NCBI GenBank assembly: GCA_002224055.1
Contig: AZLU01000061.1
Span: 1 to 47,980 of the forward strand
Source of the DNA: Pezizomycotina sp. ARF18
Lineage: Eukaryota > Ascomycota
Reading direction: 5' to 3'
Length of the DNA: 47,980 nucleotides
The translations under genes were made by a program, and so were the position numbers. Numbering within the stretch: position 1 is the stretch's first letter; every line of letters begins with the position of its first letter. Below are positions 25,020 through 36,906 of this stretch, in pieces. The notes below the pieces were generated by a model. The model was given only the letters and a program-made list of their open reading frames with translations, was not told the DNA's origin and searched no databases.

Positions 25020-26542
25020 ATGTTCACGAGAAACGTTTGCCAGGTATGGAGCTCAAGAACTGCTCGCATTGAAGTTTTGCGGACAAGTGGAAATTTTATG
25101 TCGGCTAACATTGAAACGTCTAGACCGCCGTCAGAGCGGCTTCGATGCGGCCATTAGCACCCGCCAGTGTCCCTGCGGCGAGAAGTATGTCTTTTTATCT
25201 CCGTTCTTGTGGAGCTGTTCGTTTTCAGGCAATTGGCGACTAACATTTGCTTTGCAGTGGTCTCTTCCCTAGCTGCCGACCTCCACCAGCCGACCAAGTA
25301 TGGTGGAAAGTACACCGTTACCTTGTTCCAGGTACGACTCCATTCATTGTATTTCATAACGACTCGTTGCGAGCTCAATTGACCGCTTGATAACTAGGTG
25401 ACGGTATCGGTGGGGAAATCTCCGAATCGGTCAAGACGATCTTCAAGGCCATGAACGTGCCGATCGAATTCGAGCAATTGGACGTCAGCGGTGTGGAAGC
25501 GGATCCAAGCACACGGAGGACCTGTTCAGGGAGAGTATCTCTTCGCTGAGGAGGAACAAAGTCGGACTGAAAGGTGCGAAAAATAGCTTCTTCAGAAATA
25601 TGCCTTATCTCTTTGAGCTATATAACTAAATTTCGATCATTTGTGATAAGGTATCCTATACACACCCGTCGAACGCTCCGGACACGCATCCTTCAACGTC
25701 GCTCTCCGCCAGGAGCTCGACATCTACGCCTCCGTCGTCCTGATAAAGAACATCCCCGGCCTCCAATCCCGCCACAACAACGTCGACATGTGCATCATCC
25801 GCGAAAACACCGAAGGCGAGTACTCCGGCTTCGAGCACCAATCTGTCCGGGAGTCGTCGAATCCCTCAAGATCATCACCCGCGGCAAGTCCGAGCGCATC
25901 GCCCGCTTCGCTTTCTCCTTCGCCAAAGCCAACAACCGGAGGAAGGTCTCCTGCATCCACAAGGCGAACATCATGAAGCTCGCCGACGGCCTGTTCCGCA
26001 GCACCTTCCACGAGGTAGCGAAGGAGTACCCCACGCTCGAAGTCAACGACCTCATTGTCGACAATGCCTCCATGCAGGCAGTCTCTAAGCCGCAGCAGTT
26101 TGACGTGCTGGTCATGCCGAACCTTTACGGTAGCATCCTGTCCAACATCGGCGCGGGACTGGTCGGCGGACCGGTGTTATTCCCGGCTGCAACATCGGCC
26201 GCGAGCACGCCGTCTTCGAGCCCGGATGCAGGCACGTCGGTCTCGATATCAAGGGCAAGATCAGGTAACCGACGGCCATGCTTCTGAGTTCCACGATGAT
26301 GCTGCGGCACTTGGGCCTCGACCAATACGCCAATACTCTGTCTCAGGCTATCTACAAGACGATCGCTGATGGGTAAGAATTCCTTTTACGAATTCATTGT
26401 ATTTTTACTCCTGTTTAACGAGTTCTGTGCAACTAAATATACTAATAATTCAAACAGTAAGGTACGGACGAGGGACATGGGCGGCGAGAACTCCAACCAG
26501 GACTTCACTAAGGAGATTCTCCAGCAGATGGAAGCCCTCTAA
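25020..26542 (+). CDS. IDH1: Isocitrate dehydrogenase [NAD] subunit 1, mitochondrial
   Basis: Regulatory subunit of the octameric TCA-cycle enzyme that converts isocitrate to 2-oxoglutarate in the matrix. Six exons: 25020-25043, 25124-25184, 25258-25331, 25398-25573, 25651-26372 and 26458-26542. The N terminus [20 protein letters not shown] is Arg/Ala-rich and lacks acidic residues, as in a matrix presequence. Next come [85 protein letters not shown] and [20 protein letters not shown]. The end is [20 protein letters not shown]. One-base losses interrupt it near 25,328, 25,503, 25,850 and 26,171. KGK...PTA also lacks about three bases, which leaves an in-frame TAA at 26266-26268. Confidence 0.95.
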
Positions 26543-26842
26543 AAGTATGAAGACTTAAAGACAATTACAAGTCAAGCTCCGGCAAACGCGTTGAACAATC
26601 GGCATTTTCGTAAATTCTTTATATATCCGCTAGTCACGTCATTCCATTTCTCTTTGTATTATTCTCGTGGTCGTTTCACTATAATATCATAATTGTTCTT
26701 CTCTCCGCTTTCAGCACTCTTATCGTGTATATCATATATCTGTTAAGCAAAGTCTATTCAAATACGAAAAAAAAAGAAGAAATTATTGAATTGATTTACT
26801 ACAACGTCCCTTTTTCTTGAGACCAAAAAGCAACAAACGAAT
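26543..26842. other. Convergent 3' intergenic region, IDH1 / thioredoxin-like
   Basis: A 300-bp AT-rich spacer between two gene ends that face each other. It should contain both 3' UTRs. Confidence 0.5.
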
Positions 26843-27310
26843 TTAAGCATCTACAACCTCCATACCCAATGCGCTCTCCAGCATCTCCGCCACCTTCTGC
26901 GGTTCCGCCGCCCCCACAACCTCACCAATCCACTTCTTCCCCCCATCAGCGTCACCACCTTATAAACCCTAAAAGTCGGAATAACATCGATCTCCTGCTC
27001 CTCCATAATCCCCTCCATTCCGTCCGCTAAAATATCTAATTTATAAATTTTATTTTACTGTAGCGTGGATCATTCGAAAGGATTCGATGAACGGGTACAT
27101 TTCGTTGCAGAAGGTGCATTCGATAGCGTAGAAATCTATGAAGACTATGGAGGAGTAGCGTAGGGCTGTGGTGAAGTAGAGGGGGTTGGGAGGGGGGTTA
27201 TTGGTATTATTTTTTTTTTTGAGGATGAAGGGTGTGAAGAGTTTAATCGGAGAGTTTGATGTTGTGTAGATATAGGTACACGTCCAATATTGCATTTTCA
27301 AAGTTGGCAT
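26843..27310 (-). CDS. Thioredoxin-like protein with atypical CTFC active site
   Basis: The minus-strand reading shows a thioredoxin fold: SSIVFIDFYA (beta strand), then IECTFCNEMYPFIESF, with C-x-x-C but Glu where Trp normally precedes it. The cis-proline region VIPTFRVYK follows, then a C-terminal helix EPQKVAEMLESALGMEVV ending in DA. Likely introns separate the N terminus, the CTFC exon (acceptor near 27,164) and the PTF exon (intron about 27,023-27,051). About eight residues between CTFC and PTF seem short against the family, so a small exon or bases may be missing. One base is lost after FRVYK. Start 27310 is tentative. It lies 495 bp downstream of a canonical thioredoxin gene on the same strand, which suggests duplication. 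Confidence 0.7.
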
Positions 27311-27804
27311 TTTTGTGTAGATGGGCGTTTCTACGGTGGGTGGAGATGTAGATGTTTAAAGAGGGAGAGGTATTTATATAGTTTTACTTGCTCCAGGATA
27401 CCATAAGCAAACGTCTTTCTTGATATATCGTTCAGAGGACATTACGTTAAACGAGATCGTCCTCTCCGCGAGATCGCGCAATTACGAGATACAGCCTGGT
27501 CGCCCCATGAGCTCAACGTCTCGTATTTGTCGACGTTGCTTACGCACTCACGCATCAATATCAGATCATGCAGCAGAAAAAGAAAATTTTTGTTTGGAGC
27601 AAAAAAAAAAAAATGGAAATGGGCCCCTCTGAATAAGGACTCGATGGTCCTTCTCCTTTCGTTTATGCCTGTCTATATGACAAGTAAGAATGCGTGACAA
27701 CGCACTACGTAGAACGAATGTTTCTTAGCAGAAAAAGTCCACTCGACAATATATCCTCCAGATGCAGATGCAAAAAGAGTGAAAACATAATGGACGTTCA
27801 TTTA
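27311..27804. other. Intergenic between the two thioredoxin-like genes
   Basis: About 490 bp containing a short A-run near 27,601 and no coding signal. It should include the promoter of the atypical thioredoxin gene and the 3' UTR of the canonical one. Confidence 0.45.
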
Positions 27805-28156
27805 TTAATATCCAATAAACCTAAAGAGAAGACCTCCTACTCCAACTCTCGCCAACAAACTCTGAACAGCCGGCGGTTCGCCCCCACTAATTCCCCCACC
27901 TTCTCCCCCTTCTTAAATATTAAAAAAGTAGGCATAGCAGAAATCCCGCACTCCTGCGCGACGTCACCGACCTCGTCGACGTCTACCTTCGCGAAGGTTA
28001 TCTTCCCGTATCGTCCTCTTCGGACCATTTTTCGATCATGGGCGCGATGGCTTTGCAGGGGGGACACCATTGAGCGTAGAAGTCGATGAAGACGACGTCG
28101 TTGTTCTCGAGGATTTCTTGGAAGGATTTTTTGGAGGTGATTGCTGTGACGGGCAT
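27805..28156 (-). CDS. Thioredoxin, canonical WC-PP-C active site
   Basis: Small cytosolic-type disulfide reductase, intronless as seen here. It starts MPVTAITSKKSFQEIL, then DVVFIDFYAQWCPPCKAIAP with a WCPPC active site (WCGPC in most thioredoxins). It continues ITFAKVDVDEVGDVAQECGI, SAMPTFLIFKKGEKVGELVG and a C-terminal ANPPAVQSLLARVG. There is no signal or targeting peptide, and the length of about 105-115 residues is typical. Two one-base losses occur: one before ITFAKV, and one in the C-run at ANPP. The second decides whether the stop is at about 27,838 or at 27805-27807. It would be reduced by thioredoxin reductase; no partner gene is nearby. Confidence 0.9.
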
Positions 28157-30551
28157 TTTGACTGTGGAGGAGGAGGGGTTTTGTTTGGTGAGAGTTGGTT
28201 GTAGGTGGGGTTTGGTTTGGTGGGGGTTTATGTTGGTTATGGTGGGGTTGTTTTGTGTTTGAAGTTGCTAGTTGAGTTGAGAACTGATAAAAGGGAGATT
28301 CTTCACGGGGTATATATACTAGAATTCGCTATATCTATCCACCTATCTATCTACTTCATGCTGCTAGTGAAACCGCGAATACTACCCCCCAAATTCAATG
28401 AGTCTGGCCTCCCCCAGCTCAAGAATCAAATGGAAGCGGTTAGAACTTGATCGGCTTATCTGGCTTTGACGACAAGGCTTCTTTCACGAAAAATGAGGCA
28501 ATTTTGCGCAGCAGGGCCAGCCTCCCCGCGATTTTATGCATGCGCATGTTACAAAGTAGACTTGGAAGGAAGGGATCTTCACTTTATTTATTTATTTTTT
28601 TTTTTTTGTTGAATTGATTCGTCAAAAAAAAGTTCCGGTGGACTGCGTATATCATGGATTTCACTGCCTAGCTAAGTAGTTTACCAGCAGCTTGCAGTGA
28701 TTGCTCACAAAGTTCTTGCTCTGCTATTTTGTACAGAAACCCGTCCGTCAAGCTCGTAACGAGTACTCCAGCTGCTTTCCATGCAGAAGTTGGTTCTTGA
28801 TTAGTAGTCATTGGAGATAAATAGCATATAGCCTCGTTGGGGCTCTTTTAGAGTCCAAATTAGCATCAATGAGTGGTCCTTTTCTCTCTCTCTCTCTCTT
28901 TTTTTTTTTCTTGAACAAATTACGTGATAAAGTTTGCTCCGCGTGTGATATATAGTGAGATCTGTTCTTTTGCAAATGCGCAGGCTGAATGCATGAATGA
29001 GTTGATCGAGAGAAAGGCTCGTCACTTTTTCGAGGTTGTCGTTATCGTTCTAGGTTAGCTGAGGTGGAAGCTTCCATAGCTCTCTTCTATTGGCAGATAC
29101 CGAATACGAGCTCGAGGTTACCGTGATACTTGCTACCGCAGCGGGGGGAGGCTGAGAGATAAGCGGGAAGGCTTTAGAAGCTAGTAGAAGACTGATCTTA
29201 GGGTTTTTGATATAGTTATTTCGCTATTGTACTTTTTTTTTTTTTTTTTTATCCTTTCTGGCAGCGATATCGATACCGACACCAAGAAGAGCGGGCTTAG
29301 CTTGAGACTTATAAGCTTTTTTTCAAGGGTATTCAAAGAGCTTGGTAGGTTCTTTCGTCTTTCTCATCCATGACAGAGTTACGACGATACGGTCTCGCGC
29401 ACAAAGGAGCTTCTCTTGACTGCAAACCGTCTCTACGGGCAGGAAAGGACCCGAGTTCAGAGAAACCTATCTCGAGTGTAAGCGCCAGTCCCTTTAAAAG
29501 AGATCGTGAACACGTGACCCGGGTGTACCAAAAATGAGGTCACTTCCGATGCGAAGGACGAGTAGATCAGATCGCATCTAATGCCGAAAATACGATCCGT
29601 CTCATGCAGAATAAATGCCTTCATTGAATGAGATATTATTATTGCAAAATAATGACTTTGACACTTTTTTGTAGCTGATATCGAGATATAGAAGTGAGCC
29701 CGTGAGAATGTATTTAAATAGAATGTATTGTTGACAATAATGATAGTAGTGTTATATTTCCACGTGTAAGAAGAAGACGTAAGATGTGGTTCTTGTTACA
29801 GAAACGAAACTGTGTGGATTTGTCGGGTTTGTTAATCCGCGAAAAAAGAAAAAGAAAAAGAAAAGAGAGACAGAAGAGAGAAAGAGAAGAGGGAGGAAGA
29901 CAGGAGAGGAGACGTGATGTGATCACACCAACACAGACACGCACTTTATTTCTGCTCCCTCCTATCTACAAAAATATACCTTTTTTTTTTTTTTTTTTTT
30001 TTTTCTTCCAAGTTCCAATCCGCCAACAATTCTTTTCAAGCCCTCCCTCCCTCCCTCATCTATCTAGTATCTATCTACCTTTTCCTTTCCTTCCTTTCCA
30101 TCTTCCCTATCTCAACTCAATTCCCATCCATCATCCATCGTCCATCATCACGATCATCATCAACTATCAACTATCATCTCTATTGATCGTATAGACTTCA
30201 TCTCTTTGTCCGAGAGAACAGGCCAAATACGATCGTTATCTTTTTCTTTTTGCCCTTTGTTTCTCGGAGCTTTTTTGCAACCTTTTCGCGGCTCCAAAAG
30301 AGAACACTTGGCATCCTATTATTCCTACTTTTTTTTTTTCATTCCAGGCAACTTTAATACTTTTAATTCCTTTTATACAATTGCCCTTTTTTTTTCCTTT
30401 CGCTTTTCTTTCAATCTCCATCGACCTTTTTTTTATTTTTTTGCTTCGGCAAACCATCTTTGTTTTTTTTTTGAATTGAATACATTTGTTTCATCAGTAT
30501 TAGCAGGTAGATAATGTCGAGGGCGGAACTTCGGTTGAACCTCCAGTAACA
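28157..30551. other. Intergenic, 2.4 kb, divergent promoters
   Basis: This lies between the starts of the canonical thioredoxin (-) and the Ies1-like gene (+). It contains a CT dinucleotide run followed by T's near 28,885, a T20 run near 29,231, and from about 29,950 a strongly pyrimidine-rich stretch before the Ies1-like start. No protein-coding gene was recognised. Confidence 0.5.
29950..30540 (+). promoter_or_regulatory. Pyrimidine-rich promoter/leader of the Ies1-like gene
   Basis: Nearly 600 bp of C/T-dominated sequence on the coding strand, with a T-run at about 29,980-30,004, CCCTCCCTCC words, TCTATCTA units and CATCATCA units. CT-rich tracts just upstream of the start are common in fungal housekeeping promoters. 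The transcription start cannot be placed. Confidence 0.4.
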
Positions 30552-33500
30552 ATGTCATTCACGCCGGCAAACAGCAGCCGCACCACGATGCTGTCCTCCT
30601 CCCACAGGCCGCCGCTCGTCGACCGCTCTTCGACCGGACCGGGAAATGACAACGCCAACGACGCCGCTCGGAAGACGAGAACGGGGAACGTGACCAGCCC
30701 TCGGACTCGGAAGTACTCGCCAAACGGCGCAAGACGCTCAGGGTTAACGGCCGGGCCGCGGGGGGTGAGGCGGCAGCGGAACAGCCGACCGGGAGCAGGC
30801 ATAGCAGCAGCCAGCAGCAAGGTTGCGAGCAAGTAACAACACGCCACAGGACGATGAGCGGCCGCCAGAAGCGTCGCACAGCGCGATGGAGGTCGATAAT
30901 TCCCCGACGCGTAACTCGGTATCGAGAAGTAGCGCCAGCCACATTCCCACCACGCACTCCCCCACCATCACCACCACCACCACGGGACGGATAACGAGGA
31001 CAGCTAAACTCGGAAAGAAGAAGACGAGCCGCAGGGACCGTATAACGAGGCTCGCCCAGGGCAACCCGGAACAGGCAGGACGAGCAGCGGGAAGAGAGCG
31101 CGGTAACGACTCGCTCCGAAGATCAAGCACCTCAAGAAAGCCGACGGCGAGCCGCTGTGGAGGAAGGATATCCAGTACGAGTTCCTGTACGCGATATTCA
31201 CGGACGAGCAGAAGGTTTTCACGAACAGCTACGACGGCAAAGCCAACCAGACGTTTGCGGATGTCTACATCGACGCCATGGCGAGGAGTTCCAAGACGTC
31301 CAAAGTTCTGAGGGATAAGCTTATGACGACCGCTCGAGTGCCCTGAATTCGCCATGGTTGCCTTTTGGTCAACATCGGAAGGATGATACGACTCTTAACT
31401 GTACGTTCTGAATTTTTTTTTTTTTTTTTCCTGAATCCTAGATGGTGCTGATACTCGAGACTTCAATTTGCTAATATTACAACTTTTTCCAGTCTTCCCC
31501 GAAATGCGCGCTCAGCTTCGTACCTACCACCCCATCCCATGCAACTATCGCCGACCCAAATGCGTACAAGCAGCTCCAGGACGCACCCCGCCTGAAGTCC
31601 ATCCTCAAGGGAGCTTGCGAAACAGGAAGGAACCCGCCGACCTCACCTCCCTCATCAAGATCGATATCCTACCCGTACCAACCGATCAACCTTACGTTCC
31701 TCCTCGCTTCCTTCGCTCCCCGGGTTACGGAGATACATTTTTCCCCTCCGGGATTTCTTCGACCTCGTCATGGGCATGAACCTCAGCAGCAAAGTCGCGC
31801 GCCCGTGCTTTCCTTTGGTTACAGTGTTCTACCTGGAGAGTAATTTCACCGCGGAGGAAGCGTTGAGTAATCCATTCGGCCGGGATTGGACGCGGAGACC
31901 GCCAGGAGCCTTTCTGTGCAGCCGACGAGTACGACGAATAATAGTCGGAGGAACAGTACTGTGCCAGCATCGACGGTGAGATGGATACCGATAAGAAGAC
32001 AGAGAAGAAAACTGACGAGAAAGATGACGATGGGAAGCCCGACGACGAAAGAAGATAAAGTCGGAAAAGGCTGAAGAGTCCAGTTCTGACGATGACGACA
32101 AAGAGGGAGGCGATAGGAAAAGGAGGGCAGCAAGGAGAAGTCAGCTCCACCGCACCAAAGGAGCCTGTTGACGATGCTTTAGGAAGGTTACTTAACGGGA
32201 AACCATCATCGTACCTCCTTTCATGCCACTCACGGAGGAAGAAGAAGCCAAGAGAACGTCGACCTTGAGGCGGAAATCGAGTACGGCAATACCATGCAGG
32301 AGGATCGTAAGCGTAAGTAATACTTTTTTTTTTTTTGGAGTATTTAAGTAAATTATTTCCTCGAATTATTTAAGTGAATAATTTCTTTGAATTATTTAAG
32401 TAAATAATTTTGTTTGGTTTTTTATGTATAATTTCGTTGTTTTTTTATGTATATAATTTCTTTGGAGTATTTACTGGACTTCATCAAAAAGTTCGTCAAA
32501 AAAAATTCGTCCAGAATTCGTCGATTTAGTATCAACAGCAGCTAACACTGAATAACTCTTATAGGCAACATGGAGGCTCAGGAAGCCGGCATTACCCCCT
32601 CCCGCTCTGCCAAGAAGCCTAAGAGGCGTAAGTATCTCTTTCTCAAATTATATTCTTACCAAACAGCTCAGACTAAAGTTCTTCCGATTATAGGTGGTGA
32701 AGATGATCTCAATTCTGTTGACGCTAGTCCCGCTCCTGAACGTAAGTATCCCATTAATATATATTGGAACCTCTCTTTCATATGAATACCCTATTCTAAC
32801 AGTTTCTATACAGTTCTCCGCATCCGCGGCCGTCGTCAGGTCTTTGATGATGATGGAGTTACGGACTCTGATGGTTCCCGCGCCATGTCTCCCGACACGA
32901 CTTCAAGGCCGCCGCCTGCCCCGTATCAATATCGCCATGGACCCCGTGACCCTGAAGAAGAGAAACGCCGCGGCTCCAAGACTTTCCGTCGCGAAGGCGG
33001 TGGCATCGCTCGTATAATCCTCAAGACGCGTCCGCCGGGCGACGAATCAGAAACCCTCGCGCCCGGTGAAAAGCGCCCAGGCCGCCGACGCAGCACCAGC
33101 TCGCCATCCAAGAAAACAGGAAGGAGCGGGTCGACCACGAGGTCGGAGGTTGATCCGCCAGGCGCGCGCGAAAGCCAAGAGGAAGCGCCACAACGAGGAC
33201 CCTTTAAGAGGTGCTGGAGGCGCATCAAGTACCTCGAAGACCCCTTTGCAAAATCCGACGACGAGGTCGACGGCTGGACGATGAAAACTCCAGCGACGAC
33301 AGCGATTCCCACCGCCGCCGCAAGATTTCTTTAGCGACGGTAAGAGGAAGAGCATTTCTGGCAAAAGCGCGGTAATGGGAGAAGAAGAAGGCTAATAGGC
33401 ACTTATAATAACGGGACGAATTTCCCCGGACCGGCGGGGTGCATTCCGCTTAGTGATGAGGAGCCCGATTTCGGAGAGGAGACGACGACCTATGCTGATA

Positions 33501-33891
33501 CTCTGAGGCGTGTTACGCGCCGTCTCGGAAGGTGGGAGGACTTTGCGGACTCGTTCGCCGATAAATCCTCCGAGAAGAAGAAAGAGGAGCTTGCTGCTGC
33601 TGCGGCTGCTGAAGACGCCGGATCTGATGAAGGCGAAGAGACCGAGAAGGATGAGGAAATGCAGAACGGCGACGACAGGGACGACGAGAACGAGAATGAG
33701 GATGAGGACGTCGAACTCGCGGAAGCTGAAGCGGAGGATGATAACGTGGATAAAAACGAGGACGATGAGGAAGCCGAGGAGAATGGAGTCGACGTTGACG
33801 TCGACGACGATGTTAAGGAGAACGGGGTCAAGGAGAAAGACGGGGACGGACGAGAGAGGTCGATCCGGATGTTACCATGAATGACGACTAA
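30552..33891 (+). CDS. IES1: Ies1-like subunit of the INO80 chromatin-remodelling complex
   Basis: Nuclear, fungal-type INO80 subunit. A long disordered N-terminal part (Ser/Thr/Arg-rich) is followed by the conserved core: DGEPLWRKDIQYEFLYAIF, FADVYIDAMARSSKTSKVL, LLVNIGRM, FFPEMRAQLRTYHPIP, YKQLQDAPRLKSILKGAC, PINLTFLLASFAPRVTEIHF, DFFDLVMGMNLSSKVARA and YLESNFTAEEALSNPFG. The 3' half has small exons 32565-32627 and 32694-32741, then KYLEDPFAKSDDEVDGW, TNFPGPAGCIPLSDEE and YADTLRRVTRRLGRWEDF, and ends in a long Asp/Glu tail. Introns include 31401-31492, 32313-32564, 32628-32693 and 32742-32813. At least six one-base losses break the frame. The stop is 33878-33880 or, after one correction, 33889-33891. 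The family name is from memory of fungal orthologues; the core is clearly conserved coding sequence. Confidence 0.75.
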
Positions 33892-35044
33892 GAGGACCTT
33901 TTACTATTTTCTTCTTAAAATTTAATATCGCCGCTACGACAAAAAACTCCAACGACAAAACCCCGAGGATATACACAACATTAATAAACAACTAATAAGC
34001 ACTACGTACTCACTAATACCAGAGGGGACTATTAATCACCATTGTTGGGATTATTCTTTTAATTACTATTATACAAAAACGGATATTATTCATTTTCTAT
34101 TATTAATTACTGGAATTTTGTTTACGGGGTGGGGTGTCATTTCTTTTTCTTATTCTTTCGGTATCGTATCATCTTTTTCGTTTTCTTCTCACGGTATATT
34201 CAGTTTACCTTTTTATATCGCTCGGTATAAAAGACAATTTTTTTTCTGTTGTTTAGTATTCTGGGGACCTTTAATAATTACAAAGACATATTTTTCCTAA
34301 TAATAATCGCTCTTGACAGTCGATCGCGACAATATCATTGGAAATTCTCGCCCATAGTGTAGCTTTGATATCACCCTTGACTGTGAGCTGGTAACAATTA
34401 ATCGCTTATACCGGAAGAATTAGGCGCATATGTATATGCAGCCTTTCAATTGATATTTTTTTTTTCCTGATCCGTGAAGCTCAACAGAATCGTTCATACT
34501 TCGCTATCTGCTGATTTTTCAAAAGACGTGGTAACATCGGAGGTTGTCTTTTATATGAGCAAACGCAGGGGGCCATTGCGAGACGTTGGTTTCGTCCCCC
34601 GATTCTTGGCAATCTGTGTCTCGCATGAACGTGCCAGATTTGCTACTCTCCCATGAGCTCTACGGCGCATATAAAACTGTTCACACCCACTCTGTCCTTC
34701 TTTTTTCCTCTCATTCTTTTCTTTTCAAGCATATTTTTTTTTTTAAATCTTTGGATCGCGATTCGCGAATATCGCGTGAGTTACTAGTATTTTATTCATT
34801 TTCAAAGCTTGAGGATTGGTCCAGATCCCTGGAAGATTTCCTGCTGCTCTCTTTTTTCTTTTTTTAGCTCATGAGCTCAATCGGCCACAAAGTTTGAAAT
34901 TGTCCTTTTCTCTCGCACGCTCCACACTCCTCTCTTTTTCCAACCTTCACGACGGATAGTAAAGCAGCGCTTTCTTGCCCTATATATTCCAACTTACATC
35001 AGTTCTACAATATCCGGGGATAAGGCTTTTCCCAAATCGCAGCA
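33892..35044. other. Intergenic, Ies1-like 3' side and ERJ5 promoter
   Basis: About 1.15 kb. The first half is AT-rich and likely 3' UTR. The second half is T-rich with several T-runs (near 34,455, 34,735 and 34,855) leading to the ERJ5 start. No gene was recognised. Confidence 0.5.
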
Positions 35045-36297
35045 ATGCGCTTCTCATCGCTGGTGCTGGTCTCGTTCGGCCTGCTCGCGGGCAATGCGGC
35101 CGCTTGACGAAGGAAGGTGAGTTAAACCCACGCTACAATTGCTCTAAAAACTTCCGGACAATTGGAGTTGATAACTGACGAATGCATTGCTACAAACCAG
35201 ATCACGAAATCTTCCGCGTGAAGGCCGAGATCGATGAGACAGAAGGTCCTATTACTTTCTACGGTATAATACCCATCTCTCCACTTTCTCTCCCTCCACC
35301 AATCTTGAAACTCACGCTTTCAGTCGTGCTTTCTACAAATCATCGTACTGATCGCTTTGTGATGTCGTTTTTTAGAATTATAACTGCCCCTCCGCTCGCC
35401 TGCACCCAAGACGAGCTCACCAAAATCCTTCAAGCGCACACTCCCTAAAATGCACCCGACAAGTTCAAAAAACCCACGAAATCAAACCCCGGAACCCCAT
35501 CCTTCCGAAATCAACATACATCCCTCAAAACCTTAAAGCCGCATCGGAACGCTACGCGCGTTTATCTCTCGTATCGAACATTCTGACAAGGTCCGAGCGC
35601 GCGCGATACGACCACTTTTAAGGAACGGTTTCCCGATATGGAAGGGACGAATTACTATTACTCGCGCTTCAGGCCGGATTGGGTACCGTGCTCATCGGGT
35701 TGTTTTAGGTTTGGCGGGTGGGGCATTACGGGATGCAGGTCGTTAGTTACAGGCAGCACAGGAAGTTCATGGAGGCGTATATCAACGAAGCCAGGCAGAG
35801 CGCTGGGGGTCTACAGCCCTCCATCACGCTGGAATCGCTCTAACGACTCCGCCGCCGATGATAAAGAAGAAGAGCTCGCCGCACCGACGAATCGCCAAAG
35901 AGCGCCGCGCGAGGGAGAAGGGAAGACCGCGCGCGGGAATAAACGCCGAAGAGGACTGGACGCCTACTCCTGGAGCTACTACGCACGTGGCGAAAGGGAA
36001 GGTTACTGCGCCGAACGGCAAGACTTTATGGTTACGCAGACTGGTGATGTTTATTTAGTGAGGAGGATGAGGACGGTGTTAATCAGGAGTACTTGTTGGA
36101 TTTGGAGGAGATTCCGAAGCGAGTTGGGGACGTACTGCTGTTGCGAAGCTTCCGGGGTGGATTTTGGGGAAGGTTGGGTTGGGGAGGAAGGAGAAGGTTG
36201 ACGGCGACGGTGGTGATGTTGTTGAGGGGGAGGAGATGAGGAGCTCGAGGAGAATGAGGAGAAGGGGGTTAAGAAGAGGAAGAATGCGAAGAAATAA
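35045..36297 (+). CDS. ERJ5: ER membrane J-domain protein Erj5
   Basis: J-domain co-chaperone of ER Hsp70 (Kar2/BiP) in the ER membrane. Exons are 35045-35116, 35201-35263 and 35376-36297. The signal peptide MRFSSLVLVSFGLLAGNAAA is followed by KEDHEIFRVKAEIDETEGP, then a J domain (QDELTK, SLKMHPDKF with the essential HPD) and RYARLSLVSNIL. Next come WKGTNYYYSRFRP, a membrane segment (GLGTVLIGLF) and HYGMQVVSYRQHRKFMEAYI. The C-terminal part is basic then acidic (KGDVYLVEEDEDGVNQEYLL-like in one frame), ending KKRKNAKK. At least six one-base losses occur. One converts TGG to TGA right after the signal peptide (near 35,104), another breaks the J domain. It is convergent with the proteasome gene. 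Confidence 0.88.
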
Positions 36298-36906
36298 ATG
36301 TAACGGGGAGGGTCTTTGATTCGCTATTCATCTCGAACATAAAGAGGTCTTTGGCGGAGACAGAGCTTCCTTTGAAACTGTTTACTATCATTGTCATTAT
36401 TTTTCTGACTTATTGTTTCCATACTTTTTTTTTCTTTTTTCCCTTAGTGTTCGGTATTATCGTCACACATTATGTATACTTCTATTATTCCGCGGTCTAT
36501 AGTAGATTAAATATGTTAAAGCAGTACAAAAGGTTTACTTTCGAGAAAAAGTCGAAAGGCATATAAAGTCATATTATTAATTTTCATACTAAAATACCAG
36601 AGAAAGGTGTGGGAGTACTCCGTGCGTCCACCATGGCATACATCTTGAAGTGGTGTCCATATATGGATAATAAATCGAACAGATTATTTTCTTGGTAAGA
36701 AATAGTTTCTTTAGTAATCTCTCTATCGCTGAATTCTTCTCTTTTAGTGCTTGTAAAATATAGAAGAAACAATGCATACACGCTATAGCTCCGACTATTA
36801 CTATCCATGCCTTCTCTCTCTCTTCCTTTTTATTCGAGGTGCATGCATAGACACGAATATATATATTAATCGTTAAAAAAAAAAAGAGAAAAGCAACATG
36901 TCACAA
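36298..36906. other. Convergent 3' intergenic region, ERJ5 / proteasome gene
   Basis: About 600 bp of AT-rich sequence between two gene ends that face each other. It should hold both 3' UTRs. No other signal was seen. Confidence 0.5.
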
